Part shown: in pieces, positions 16,326 through 24,257 of the stretch | How positions within the stretch are numbered: position 1 is the stretch's first letter | Layout of the letters: the number at the start of each line of letters is the position of its first letter | NCBI GenBank assembly: GCA_009778915.1 | Contig: WRFH01000001.1 | Span: 124,001-188,000, forward strand | Source of the DNA: Elusimicrobiota bacterium | GTDB taxonomy: Bacteria > Elusimicrobiota > Elusimicrobia > Elusimicrobiales > Elusimicrobiaceae | Direction: 5' to 3' | Length of the DNA stretch: 64,000 nt | Notes under the pieces: model-generated | What the model saw: only the letters and a program-made list of their open reading frames with translations | Told to the model about the DNA's origin: nothing | Database searches by the model: none | Made by a program: the position numbers and the translations under genes

Positions 16326-17932
16326 ATTTCATCCTCCGCCGCGCGGCTGCCGCGTGCGGTAAGTTTGGCCAGCGCGTCTTTGCGCAGTTCGCGCTTTAAA
16401 ATTTTGCGCAGCGAATTTTTGGGAAGTTCCGCCATAAACTCAATATCGCGCGGGCGTTTGTAGCTGTCTAAATTCTGTTTTAAAAATTTTCTGAACGCGG
16501 CCTCGTCAAAATCCGCGTTTGCGGCTTTGACGGCGTAAAGTTTAATGAACTCTCCGCCCCTGCCGTCGGGCACGCCCACTAGCGCGCATTCTTCGAGGCC
16601 GGGATATTCCATAATTTTCGCTTCGACCTGCGCGGAAAAAACTTTTAAACCTTTTATTATAATCATGTCTTTTTTGCGGTCTTTGATGGAGAGAAAACCT
16701 TCTTCATCCACCAAACCTATGTCACCGGTTTTAAACCAGCCGTCGCGCGTAAAAGCTTCTTTAGTCTCTTCCGGATTATTGAAATAGGAATTGAAAACAT
16801 TAGGGCCTTTTACGCAGATTTCGCCCTCAACGCCGCGCGGCAAATCGCGCTCGTCGTCGTCTTTGATTGCGATTTTCACGCCGGGCAGCGCCGGGCCTAC
16901 CGTGCCTTTTTTATCCATATGTTCAAGATTTACGCTGACTATCGGGCTGCATTCGGTAAGCCCGTAACCTTCCAAAAGCGGGATGCCTAAATTTTTCTCA
17001 AAATGCTGCTGTGCGTCTTTGCTTAAAGGCGCGGCGCCGGAAATGCAAAAACGTATTTTTCTGAAAGCCCAGTACTGCAGGTAAAGCCTTTTCAGCCCCC
17101 GCGCTTCTTTTGCCAGCACAGAGAAAAGCTGCGGGATGGCGATAAAAATGGTCACTTTTTCTAGCCCCATCAAATGCAGCCAGCCGGCGGGCGGCGTGAT
17201 ATTCGCGGTGATAACCGTTTTCATGCCGAGATAAATCGGCAGCACGGCGCACACCGTCCATCCGAAAGTGTGGAACATAGGCAGCAGGCAGATTAGAGTG
17301 TCTTCCGGCGTTATGTTAAAAACCTGCGCGCCGGCTATAATGTTTGAGGCCAGATTGCCGTGGGTAATCACCGCGCCCTTCGGCTGACCCGTTGTGCCGG
17401 ACGTGTACAGGATAAAAGCGTCGTCGTCAAGTTTTGCAAGCGGCTCTATAATCTCCGGCTGCACTTTGCTTTTTCTTATTTCGTTTATGAAATCTTTGAC
17501 GGAGGCGTCCGGGTCCGTCTGCGCCGGCAGGTCTGAGCAGAAAATATGTTTGAGCGACGGCACTTCGGCTTTGACTTTTAAATATGTTTTTAGAAATTCG
17601 TTCTGCGTTACTACTATTTTTGCGCCGCTGTCTTCGAGAATAAATTTGATTTCGTCAACTTTAGAAATCATAAAGTTGACTGGCACCGCGGCGGCGCCTA
17701 TTTTATAAAGGGCGAAATTCGCGACGACAAACCATATGGAATTTTTATGGGCTATGGCGGCTTTGTCGCCTTTTCTTAAGCCGCAGGCCCAAAACAGGTC
17801 CGCGCATTTGTCGACGAGAATCTGCAATTCGTGATAAGAGTATCTTACGCCTTCAAAGACGGCGGCGGTGTTTTCGGGGTAACGGTAAGCGCTGTCTGCA
17901 AGCGCGGTGTACAGGTCTTTTTTTCTAATCAT
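16322..17932 (-). CDS. AMP-forming acyl-CoA synthetase (long-chain fatty acid type)
   Basis: ANL-superfamily enzyme that activates a fatty acid via an acyl-adenylate to acyl-CoA or a related acceptor. The AMP-binding P-loop is YTSGTTGQPKGAVITHGNL near residue 180, followed by LPMFHTFGW, EGYGLTECSPIVS (adenine motif), GWFKTGDIG and KDRKKDMIIIKGLKVF. The C-terminal Lys lies in KNSLRKILKRELR. 536 residues is typical of FadD-like ligases. The first gene of a three-gene unit with the CCA enzyme and a small membrane protein, it is preceded by TATAAT six bases before the ATG. Chain-length specificity is not visible. Confidence 0.9.
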   Translation of the reverse strand: MIRKKDLYTALADSAYRYPENTAAVFEGVRYSYHELQILVDKCADLFWACGLRKGDKAAIAHKNSIWFVVANFALYKIGAAAVPVNFMISKVDEIKFILEDSGAKIVVTQNEFLKTYLKVKAEVPSLKHIFCSDLPAQTDPDASVKDFINEIRKSKVQPEIIEPLAKLDDDAFILYTSGTTGQPKGAVITHGNLASNIIAGAQVFNITPEDTLICLLPMFHTFGWTVCAVLPIYLGMKTVITANITPPAGWLHLMGLEKVTIFIAIPQLFSVLAKEARGLKRLYLQYWAFRKIRFCISGAAPLSKDAQQHFEKNLGIPLLEGYGLTECSPIVSVNLEHMDKKGTVGPALPGVKIAIKDDDERDLPRGVEGEICVKGPNVFNSYFNNPEETKEAFTRDGWFKTGDIGLVDEEGFLSIKDRKKDMIIIKGLKVFSAQVEAKIMEYPGLEECALVGVPDGRGGEFIKLYAVKAANADFDEAAFRKFLKQNLDSYKRPRDIEFMAELPKNSLRKILKRELRKDALAKLTARGSRAAEDEI

Positions 17933-17944
17933 AACAGTATTATA
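17933..17944 (-). promoter_or_regulatory. -10 box of the acyl-CoA synthetase gene, leaderless arrangement
   Basis: On the minus strand TATAAT is followed by actgtt and then ATG, the same TATAAT-N6-ATG spacing as metK and the DUF2207 gene. A second TATAAT starts eight bases further upstream. No Shine-Dalgarno is present. Confidence 0.55.
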
Positions 17945-17952
17945 TTATTATA

Positions 17953-18822
17953 TCAAGATTGGCGCGGGTCCAAAATGTCGCGCAGAGCGTCCCCCAGCAA
18001 ATTCCAGCCGAGCACGAATAAAAATAACGCGCCGCCGGGTATCAGTATCGCGTGAGCGTAGGCGAGGGGGTTCTGCGCGGTCCCCAAAATCCAGTTGCGC
18101 GACATTGCCACCAGCTGCCCCCAGTCCGCCGTTCCCGGCGGCGAACCCAGGCCGAGAAAACTGAGCGAACTTGCCGTCAGCACGATATAGCCGATATCCA
18201 GACTTGCGACGATTATCGACGGATAAATTGAGTTTGGCAAAATATGTTTTAAAAATATTCTTGGCCCGCTTGCGCCGTAAACGCGCGCGGCGGCGACAAA
18301 ATCCCGCTGCTTTACCGACAAAATATCGCCGCGTATAAGCCTTGCGTAACTTGGCCACGAGACGGCTGTCAGCGCGATAATCATATTTTTAATTTCCGGA
18401 CCGAGAAGCGCGGCTATAACCATAGCCAGCACCATGCCGGGGATAGCAAAAATAATATCGGTAATACGCATTAAAATTTCGTCAACCCATCCGCCGGCGT
18501 AAGCCGCCGTGCCGCCTATAATTATGCCTAAAACCAGCGCGAAAAATACGACGCTTATTCCGACTTTAAACGCCATCCTTGCGCCCCAGACCACGGCGTA
18601 AAAAATATCATACTGAGACTCCGTGGTGCCGAAAATATTTTGCGCGTTCGGCGGCACCGGGGCGACGTTATAACCTGCCTGAGGAACCTGGTAAGGATTA
18701 TAATTTTGCGGCGGGCATATGACGGGAGTAAGCGCGGCCACGGCGGCAAAAAATATTACCAGCGTAAGGCCGGCAAGCGCGCTTCTGCTTCTTAAAATTT
18801 TGGCGAAGATAGTTTTATTCAT
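17953..18822 (-). CDS. peptide ABC transporter permease (DppC/OppC type)
   Basis: Inner-membrane permease of a type I dipeptide/oligopeptide/nickel importer. The 289 residues show an N-terminal OppC_N helix (SALAGLTLVIFFAAVAAL), FGTTESQYDIFYAVVWGARM, several membrane segments, and the coupling loop VYGASGPRIFLKHILPN (EAA motif). It closes with SFLGLGSPPGTADWG and GWNLLGDALRDILDPR, the conserved OppC/DppC C-terminus. The ATG at 18822 (MNKTIFAK) is preferred to the ORF-track start because AGGA precedes it; it overlaps dppB by eight bases. It is the last gene of the transporter operon and is convergent with nothing. Confidence 0.92.
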   Translation of the reverse strand: MNKTIFAKILRSRSALAGLTLVIFFAAVAALTPVICPPQNYNPYQVPQAGYNVAPVPPNAQNIFGTTESQYDIFYAVVWGARMAFKVGISVVFFALVLGIIIGGTAAYAGGWVDEILMRITDIIFAIPGMVLAMVIAALLGPEIKNMIIALTAVSWPSYARLIRGDILSVKQRDFVAAARVYGASGPRIFLKHILPNSIYPSIIVASLDIGYIVLTASSLSFLGLGSPPGTADWGQLVAMSRNWILGTAQNPLAYAHAILIPGGALFLFVLGWNLLGDALRDILDPRQS

Positions 18823-19840
18823 AACGTATCCTAGGGTCAAAAAAAGTGTAAAGGATATCCGCCGCCAGGTTACCCAGCACGAACAAAAACGCTACGACGC
18901 AGGCAAAACCCAGAATACCCGCTATATCAAGCTGCTGCGCGCAGTTTACGCCGAAACTGCCTATGCCCGGAAAATTAAAAATAGTTTCGACGATAACCGT
19001 CCCGCCCAGCAGTCTCACAAATTGTATGCCCGATAAAGTTATGACGGGAATTATCGCGTTTTTCCCGGCGTGTTTAAACGTGACGGCGCTTTCTTTAAGA
19101 CCTTTAGCGCGGGCGGCGCGCACATAATCTTTGCCTAATTCTTCAAGCATGCTTGAGCGCATGACGCGTATCATTAACGCGAAAGAACCGGCGCATAAAG
19201 TTATCGCCGGCAGAACCAAATGCCTGAGCGCGTCAAAAAAAACGTAAAAATTTAAGTTGAGGAGTGAATCTATAACCAGCAGCCCGGTATAATTTGTAAA
19301 TCCCGGCCCGTGTATTATAATGTCGGACGTAAAAGAGTAACGCCCGGGCGCGAACCAGCCCAGCTTGCCGTAAAAAAACATAAGCAATACTAGCCCCAGC
19401 ACAAAAATAGGTATTGAAAATGTTGACACACTGAACAGTCTTATCAGGTAATCCTGCCACCTGCTTTTGTTGACAGCGGCGAGCACTCCCAACCATATAC
19501 CGAAAAAAATTACCAGCGCCATTGTGACGACGGCGAGTTCAATCGTCGCCGGAAGATATTGTTTTACCGCGTCCGCGACGGGCATGTTCGCCGTCGGACT
19601 GTAACCCAGTTCGCCTTTGAAAGCGTTTCCCAGCCAGCGCGAATATTGTTTAAAAACGGAATCGTTTAAACCGTATTTTTGAATAACTTCGTCAAGCGAA
19701 CCCATTTGGCGCGGGTCCTCAATATATAAAGCCGCGCGGCGCACGGGGCTTAACGTCTGCGTCAGCGCGAAAAGCAAAAATGTCGCGCCCAGCATGACAA
19801 GCGGCAGCAGCATAAGACGGCGGAGTATGAATTTAAGCAT
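18815..19840 (-). CDS. peptide ABC transporter permease (DppB/OppB type)
   Basis: Partner inner-membrane permease. The protein from MLKFILRRLMLLPLVMLGAT has ~341 residues with six hydrophobic segments. It shows LIRLFSVSTFSIPIFVLGL, the EAA loop region DYVRAARAKGLKESAVTFKH, and the closing NLAADILYTFFDPRIRY typical of DppB. The ORF track adds 25 residues (MCSYTLTRPLSLG...) that come from interspersed repeat R2. The ATG at 19840 is right because the repeat-end Shine-Dalgarno GGACGGAGT sits just upstream. The gene is separated from the ATPase genes by R2, but the orientation and pairing argue for one transporter. Confidence 0.92.
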   Translation of the reverse strand: MLKFILRRLMLLPLVMLGATFLLFALTQTLSPVRRAALYIEDPRQMGSLDEVIQKYGLNDSVFKQYSRWLGNAFKGELGYSPTANMPVADAVKQYLPATIELAVVTMALVIFFGIWLGVLAAVNKSRWQDYLIRLFSVSTFSIPIFVLGLVLLMFFYGKLGWFAPGRYSFTSDIIIHGPGFTNYTGLLVIDSLLNLNFYVFFDALRHLVLPAITLCAGSFALMIRVMRSSMLEELGKDYVRAARAKGLKESAVTFKHAGKNAIIPVITLSGIQFVRLLGGTVIVETIFNFPGIGSFGVNCAQQLDIAGILGFACVVAFLFVLGNLAADILYTFFDPRIRYE

Positions 19841-19846
19841 ATGCAG

Positions 19847-20058
19847 ACTCCGTCCTCCGATTTTGTCCCTCTCCCTTCCAAGGGAGAGGGGACGGGTGAG
19901 GGTGTATGAACACAAAATACGCCGTTGCCATAAATCTGTCCAAGGCCCCTCCTTTCCGGGGCCGATAAGGTAAAGAACCTAAGTTGATGAACAACGTTAT
20001 GTTTGTATGCATATTGTGTTCTAAACCCTCACCCTGCCCTCTCCCTTTCAGGGAGAGG
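19847..20058 (-). repeat. interspersed palindromic repeat, full copy R2 (inverted)
   Basis: About 212 bases, the reverse complement of R3/R4. It contains ACTCCGTCCTC, CTCTCCCTTCCAAGGGAGAGG, CGGGGCCGATAAGGTAAA, a GAACA...TGTTC palindrome and CCCTCACCCTGCCCTCTCCC ending in TTTCAGGGAGAGG. It supplies the last ~10 codons of the upstream oppF-type gene and the Shine-Dalgarno of the downstream dppB-type gene, so it appears inserted inside the operon. Confidence 0.88.
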
Positions 20059-20844
20059 AGAAAATATGCGCGGCACGGCGGCCAACAGCGTTTTGGTATA
20101 CTGCGTCTGAGGGTTTTCCAGCACGGAGTTTGCAGGCCCGTGCTCCACAATTTGGCCATGCTGCATGACCGCGATATCGCCGCACAAAAAGCGCGCGGCG
20201 TTTATATCGTGCGAAATAAATAAAATGCTTAACTCAAATTTTTCCTGTATATCTTTGAGTAAATTTAGGACCTGGGCCTGGACGGAGACGTCAAGCGCGC
20301 TCGTCGGTTCGTCGGCAATCAGAATTTTCGGTTTCAGCGCAAGCGCGCGCGCGACGGCCACCCTCTGCCGCTGTCCGCCGGAAAACTGGTGCGGATATCT
20401 GTCAAGATATTCTTTGCTTAAACCTACGGAAGTTAAAAGTTTTATGCTTTCTTTTTCAATTTCATCTTTAGTTTTTAACACGCCGTGGACGAGAAACGGC
20501 TCCGCGATAATTCTCCGCGCCGTCATGCGCGGGTCCAAACTGGAATAAGTGTCCTGAAAAACCGCGCTCAGCGTTTTTTTTATATCTTTTTTATCCGCGG
20601 CGTCCGCGTTAAAAATATTTTTCCCGTTAATAAAAACTTCGCCGTTGTCCGCCGGCTCAAGCCCCAAAATAATTTTTGCCAAAGTAGTTTTGCCGCAGCC
20701 GGATTCTCCGACTAGCCCCAGTACGCCGCGCCGCGTGAGCGTCAAGTTTACGCCGTCCAGCGCGCGCGCGGAAACTTCGCGCCGGAAAAACCCGCGCTTG
20801 TAATAATTTTTGGATAAATTTTTAATTTCCAGAATATTATTCAT
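20029..20844 (-). CDS. peptide ABC transporter ATPase (OppF/DppF type)
   Basis: Cytoplasmic ATPase subunit energising the permeases. The 271 residues contain Walker A GLVGESGCGKTTL, the Q-loop SAVFQDTYSSLDPR, the signature HQFSGGQRQRVAVARAL, Walker B ILIADEPTSALD and H-loop ISHD. The end of the protein, from about AVPRIFSPLPERERAG, is read out of repeat R2 rather than a normal OppF tail (family members end after the VPRL-type segment, often with an oligopeptide-binding C-terminal extension and Fe-S-like Cys). That extension has therefore been lost or overwritten. It overlaps oppD by eight bases. Confidence 0.92.
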   Translation of the reverse strand: MNNILEIKNLSKNYYKRGFFRREVSARALDGVNLTLTRRGVLGLVGESGCGKTTLAKIILGLEPADNGEVFINGKNIFNADAADKKDIKKTLSAVFQDTYSSLDPRMTARRIIAEPFLVHGVLKTKDEIEKESIKLLTSVGLSKEYLDRYPHQFSGGQRQRVAVARALALKPKILIADEPTSALDVSVQAQVLNLLKDIQEKFELSILFISHDINAARFLCGDIAVMQHGQIVEHGPANSVLENPQTQYTKTLLAAVPRIFSPLPERERAG

Positions 20845-21778
20845 ATAAAAAACACCGGACGGAACTTGCGCCGGCTTTAAAAACCGGCGGGTTTTTTTGG
20901 GAGCATATTTTCATGCGTTTTGGGCAGCGCGGTTCAAAAGGACAGCCGGGAAATATTTCGCCGGCAGCCGGCGGCGCGCCTTCTATTACCGGCAGTCTTT
21001 TAAGGCCCGGTTTAACGTCCGCGCCGGCGATAAGCCCCTGCGTGTAAGGGTGTTTAGGCGTGTTAAAAATATCTTTCGCTTCGGCTTCTTCGGCGTTTTG
21101 CCCGGCGTAAAGCACTAGCACCCGGCCGCCAAGTTCGCCGGCAACGGCAAGGTTATGCGTTATAAAAATTAAAGCCATACCGCGTTTTTTTTGCAGGTTT
21201 TTGAGAAGGGAAATTATCTGTTTTTGGATAGTCACGTCAAGCGCGGTCGTCGGTTCGTCGGCTATTAAAATTTCCGGCTCGCAGGCAAGCGCCTGCGCTA
21301 TCATTATTCTCTGGCGCTGTCCTCCGGAAAACTCATGCGGATAGCGGTTTATTTTATTTGCTCCGTCTTCTATTTCAACGGTTTTCAAAAGTTCCAGCGT
21401 TTTAGCGCGCCAGGTCTTTTTGTCCGCCTTATTATGCGCGAGCAGCGTTTCGCCGATTTGTTCTCCGACGGTGAATACCGGGTTAAGACTGCTCATAGAG
21501 TCCTGGAAAATCATGGAAATTCTGCGGCCGCGCATGCCGCGCATTTTTTCTTCGTTAAATTTTAAAATGTTTTCGCCTTTAAAAAGGACCTCTCCTTCTG
21601 TCCGCGCGGTTTTGCCCAGCAGACGCATTAACGCCAGCGCGTGCACGGTTTTGCCGCAGCCGGACTCCCCCGCTATCGACAAAGTTTCGCCGGCGCGCAG
21701 GTTATAGCTTAAACTTTTTAATACTTTAGTCTTGTAAAATGAGACGGACAGGTTTTTAATTTCAAGCAGCTGCGTCAT
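20837..21778 (-). CDS. peptide ABC transporter ATPase (OppD/DppD type)
   Basis: Second ATPase subunit of the transporter. The 313 residues show Walker A SIAGESGCGKTVHAL, Q-loop MIFQDSMSSLNPVFTVG, signature HEFSGGQRQRIMIAQAL, Walker B ILIADEPTTALDVT and ITHN. The C-terminal oligopeptide-transporter extension carries a Cys cluster (FPGCPFEPRCPKRMKICSQ), the OppD/DppD [4Fe-4S]-type motif. Upstream by 14 bases is an exported M20 peptidase, so peptide scavenging is a reasonable joint role. No substrate-binding protein gene accompanies the set. Confidence 0.93.
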   Translation of the reverse strand: MTQLLEIKNLSVSFYKTKVLKSLSYNLRAGETLSIAGESGCGKTVHALALMRLLGKTARTEGEVLFKGENILKFNEEKMRGMRGRRISMIFQDSMSSLNPVFTVGEQIGETLLAHNKADKKTWRAKTLELLKTVEIEDGANKINRYPHEFSGGQRQRIMIAQALACEPEILIADEPTTALDVTIQKQIISLLKNLQKKRGMALIFITHNLAVAGELGGRVLVLYAGQNAEEAEAKDIFNTPKHPYTQGLIAGADVKPGLKRLPVIEGAPPAAGEIFPGCPFEPRCPKRMKICSQKNPPVFKAGASSVRCFLYE

Positions 21779-21792
21779 AGGCGGCTCTCAAA

Positions 21793-23226
21793 CTACTCAA
21801 TATAATTTGAAATGGGTTCGTTCGGCACCGTAAAGTTATAAACTGAGTTGAAAAAGAATTGGAGCTGTTTGGAAAATGAGTCTTCTTCTATATACTCGTC
21901 CGGGCTGTGCGGGCGGCCTTCGTCAACGCCGTTTGCCGGCGCGCCTATGCCGTAGGTTGTTACGCCCGCGCGCCGCAAAAATTCGCTGTCGCTGGACGCC
22001 GGCGTCATGCCCAGCAGCACGGACGGGTTTTCAAAAACCGTGTTGGCGGCTTTGGTTATAGACGTAAAAAGCTCGTCGGCGCCGGAGGAAGGCTGCGGAA
22101 ACGGAAAATCCGGTTTATCCAAAACTTCGATTAAAATGGTGTCGTCGCCTTCAAAAAGTTTTGTGATTCTCTGCACAAAAACGTCCGGGTTAGTAGACGG
22201 CAGCAGGCGGCAGTTTAAGATTGCGCTGGCCTCGCCCGCAGTTACGTTTGCTTCCGCGCCGGAGGTCAGCACGGTGGGCGTAAGCGTGTCCTGCAGCTGG
22301 GTTTTAAAAAACGGGTCTTCCGCCGCTATATCCGCCGCCATCACGCTTTCCGCCGGCGTGCCGCTAAGCATAATGTTTATCGTGGTTTTTGCGTCTTCAT
22401 CCTGCGCCGGCAAAACGGAACGGAAAAAGTTTTTTACAAACGGCGTCAGCTCATAAGGCATTTTTAATTTTTCTATTTTGGACAAAGCCTGCGTCAAATT
22501 GTACACGGCGTTGTTGTTGCCGCCGCCGACGTCCGACGAGTGCCCCGCCGCGCCGTAGGCCGTGATTTTTATGTCCATATACATTTTTGTGGCGGCCTCT
22601 ACAAAAACAACCGGCGGTTTGCCGTCTTCAAGAATAACGCTGCCGCCTTCGTTTAACGCAAAACCAGGTTTCAGGTTTTTCCAGTATTCGCTGTTGATAA
22701 GCCACTTTAAACCCTTGACGCTGCCGGCTTCTTCGTCGGCGGTGGCCAGGAAAATAATATCGCGCTCGGGCGTGATGTTATTTTTTTTGAGCCAGGTTAT
22801 TAAGGTAAGATAAATTGCCGTGTTATTTTTATCGTCGCTGGAGCCCAGGCCGTATATTTTGCCGTCTTCAACTGTCGCCTTAAAAGGCATTTTTGTCCAG
22901 TCCGTGCCGGGGGAAACCGTGTCAAGATGGCTGAGCAGCATAAGAGGCTCTTTCTTATGGTCGCTGCCTTTTATGACGGCGGAAATTGACGCGCGGTTTT
23001 TTTCCGGCTGGTAAATTTCCCAGTCAATATTGTAGTCGTTTAATACCTTATATATATAACGCACGGAGCCAAGCTCGTTGCCGTCCGGCTGCGAGGTGTT
23101 TATGGCGAGAAGATTTTCCAAATGCGTTTCTGCCGTTTTTTCAATATCCGCCCACGCTGTTTTTTGCGCGGCGGCAAAAACGGTCGTCAGCATAAAAATT
23201 AAAAAAACGGCGTATTTTTTAGTCAT
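21793..23226 (-). CDS. exported M20-family metallopeptidase
   Basis: Zinc-dependent carboxypeptidase or aminoacylase-like enzyme of the M20/M25/M40 family, 477 residues with an N-terminal signal peptide (YAVFLIFMLTTVFAAAQ). Active-site segments are MLLSHLDTVSPG (metal His and Asp), IYGLGSSDDKN (bridging Asp) and ATADEEAG (catalytic Glu plus ligand). A dimerisation domain follows (KITAYGAAGHSSDVGGG), and TPASSDSEFLRRAGV with the distal His in EGRPHSPDEY ends the catalytic part. The layout is closest to PM20D1/carboxypeptidase-S-like members. It starts at the DUF192 stop (TAATG overlap) and precedes oppD, so it probably releases peptides or amino acids in the periplasm for that transporter. Confidence 0.88.
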   Translation of the reverse strand: MTKKYAVFLIFMLTTVFAAAQKTAWADIEKTAETHLENLLAINTSQPDGNELGSVRYIYKVLNDYNIDWEIYQPEKNRASISAVIKGSDHKKEPLMLLSHLDTVSPGTDWTKMPFKATVEDGKIYGLGSSDDKNNTAIYLTLITWLKKNNITPERDIIFLATADEEAGSVKGLKWLINSEYWKNLKPGFALNEGGSVILEDGKPPVVFVEAATKMYMDIKITAYGAAGHSSDVGGGNNNAVYNLTQALSKIEKLKMPYELTPFVKNFFRSVLPAQDEDAKTTINIMLSGTPAESVMAADIAAEDPFFKTQLQDTLTPTVLTSGAEANVTAGEASAILNCRLLPSTNPDVFVQRITKLFEGDDTILIEVLDKPDFPFPQPSSGADELFTSITKAANTVFENPSVLLGMTPASSDSEFLRRAGVTTYGIGAPANGVDEGRPHSPDEYIEEDSFSKQLQFFFNSVYNFTVPNEPISNYIE

Positions 23227-23657
23227 TAAAATTCCAATTTATCGCCGACGGCTAAATTATTTTTCTTTGCTATGCCGGCTCCTATTTCCAAAACGTACAT
23301 GCTGTTCTCGCAGCCGAAAGTGGCCACCTCATTATCTTGGGTAAACGCGGTGGAGCGCGGGATATTTTGGCCTATGCACTTAATTGTTTTATCGGCGCCC
23401 ATAAAAACCATATCCAAATCAATAAAAGTATTTTTCATCCAGAACATCAGAGGCTGCTCGCCGTCAAAAATAAAAAGCATGCCTTTATTTTCGTCCAGAT
23501 TGTCGCGGTACATAAGGCCTCTTTCGCGCTCCGCGTCGGTTACGGCGACTTCGGCTTTTATTATTTTTCCGTTTGGCAGGGTTATATTTTTTACAGGCAA
23601 TGTTGTGCCGCCACAGCCGGCGATAAAAATAAGGGTTAAAAATACAAATTTTTTCAT
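23226..23657 (-). CDS. DUF192 family lipoprotein
   Basis: A 143-residue lipoprotein: signal peptide with lipobox FIAGC, followed by a single DUF192 domain (ERERGLMYRDNL, GMLFIFDGEQPLMFWMKNTFIDLDMVF). The domain is common in envelope proteins of unknown biochemical role. It begins a unit with the M20 peptidase and the peptide transporter. It is separated from the upstream pilin by a clear intrinsic terminator. TAGACT eight bases before the ATG may be its -10; there is no strong Shine-Dalgarno. Confidence 0.88.
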   Translation of the reverse strand: MKKFVFLTLIFIAGCGGTTLPVKNITLPNGKIIKAEVAVTDAERERGLMYRDNLDENKGMLFIFDGEQPLMFWMKNTFIDLDMVFMGADKTIKCIGQNIPRSTAFTQDNEVATFGCENSMYVLEIGAGIAKKNNLAVGDKLEF

Positions 23658-23666
23658 ATATTATAA

Positions 23667-23704
23667 GTCTACAAAAAATAAGGGCCGCGCACGCGCGGCC
23701 CTTG
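23667..23704 (-). terminator. intrinsic terminator of the type IV pilin gene
   Basis: On the minus strand GGGCCGCGC-gtgc-GCGGCCC is followed by TTATTTTTTG. It lies 14 bases past the pilin stop codon and before the DUF192 gene start. Confidence 0.85.
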
Positions 23705-23717
23705 GTAATTTAAATTG

Positions 23718-24203
23718 TTACATACGGTAAACTCTGTAGCCGCCTGATTCTGTATAGTTGTCATTGGTGCTTAAACCGGCGCATACTTTAACCGCGTCCG
23801 TATCCTGCGCCGCGGAACAATACATGACGCCTTCGTCCGCCGCCGCGCGGGAAACCGTGAAAAAATAATCGCCGAAAGAGTCTGACGGCGGAAAGCGCTG
23901 GCCTTCTACGCTGTCCGCGTTAATCGTGAACTGGGCATAGTCGTTTGTAAATTGCAGAGGAGCGTTGTCAGGCACTACGCCGCGCAGTTCGATATCCAAA
24001 TCGGTAAAGCTGGCGGGGCTTGCGCCGTTGTTGCGGAAGGAATATCTTTCCACCGCGTTATAAATATCCCTGCTGAGTTTAACGACCTCCGTTGCCTTGC
24101 CTTTTTCTATGGTTATCATATATAAAGGAACGGCTATGGCCACCAAAATGGCTATGACCAGCACCACTATTAAAAGTTCTATTAAAGTAAAACCTTTCTT
24201 CAT
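23718..24203 (-). CDS. type IV pilin-like protein (PilE/GspG style)
   Basis: Prepilin with the short leader MKKG followed by FTLIELLIVVLVIAIL, the class II methylation/cleavage motif with Glu at +5. It is cleaved by a PilD-type peptidase not in the window. The 161 residues have the long N-terminal helix, then a globular domain with two Cys (MYCSAAQ...VKVCAG) that may form a C-terminal disulphide loop, ending GGYRVYRM. A GGAGG Shine-Dalgarno and terminator make it a single-gene unit. It may be a pilus subunit or a minor pseudopilin; the sequence alone does not decide. Confidence 0.88.
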   Translation of the reverse strand: MKKGFTLIELLIVVLVIAILVAIAVPLYMITIEKGKATEVVKLSRDIYNAVERYSFRNNGASPASFTDLDIELRGVVPDNAPLQFTNDYAQFTINADSVEGQRFPPSDSFGDYFFTVSRAAADEGVMYCSAAQDTDAVKVCAGLSTNDNYTESGGYRVYRM

Positions 24204-24243
24204 TATAAACCTCCGGGCCGCAAAAGCGGGCCGATAATTTTAG

Positions 24244-24257
24244 TACAATCATAGTAT
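24244..24257 (+). promoter_or_regulatory. probable -10 box of thrC with little or no leader
   Basis: TACAAT ends eight bases before the thrC ATG and no Shine-Dalgarno is present. The predicted start of transcription would be within one or two bases of the ATG. Confidence 0.4.

Noticed and set aside
19841-19915. N-terminal extension of the DppB-type permease
   Set aside because: The 25 extra residues come from repeat R2; a Shine-Dalgarno precedes the ATG at 19840 and the DppB N-terminus begins there.
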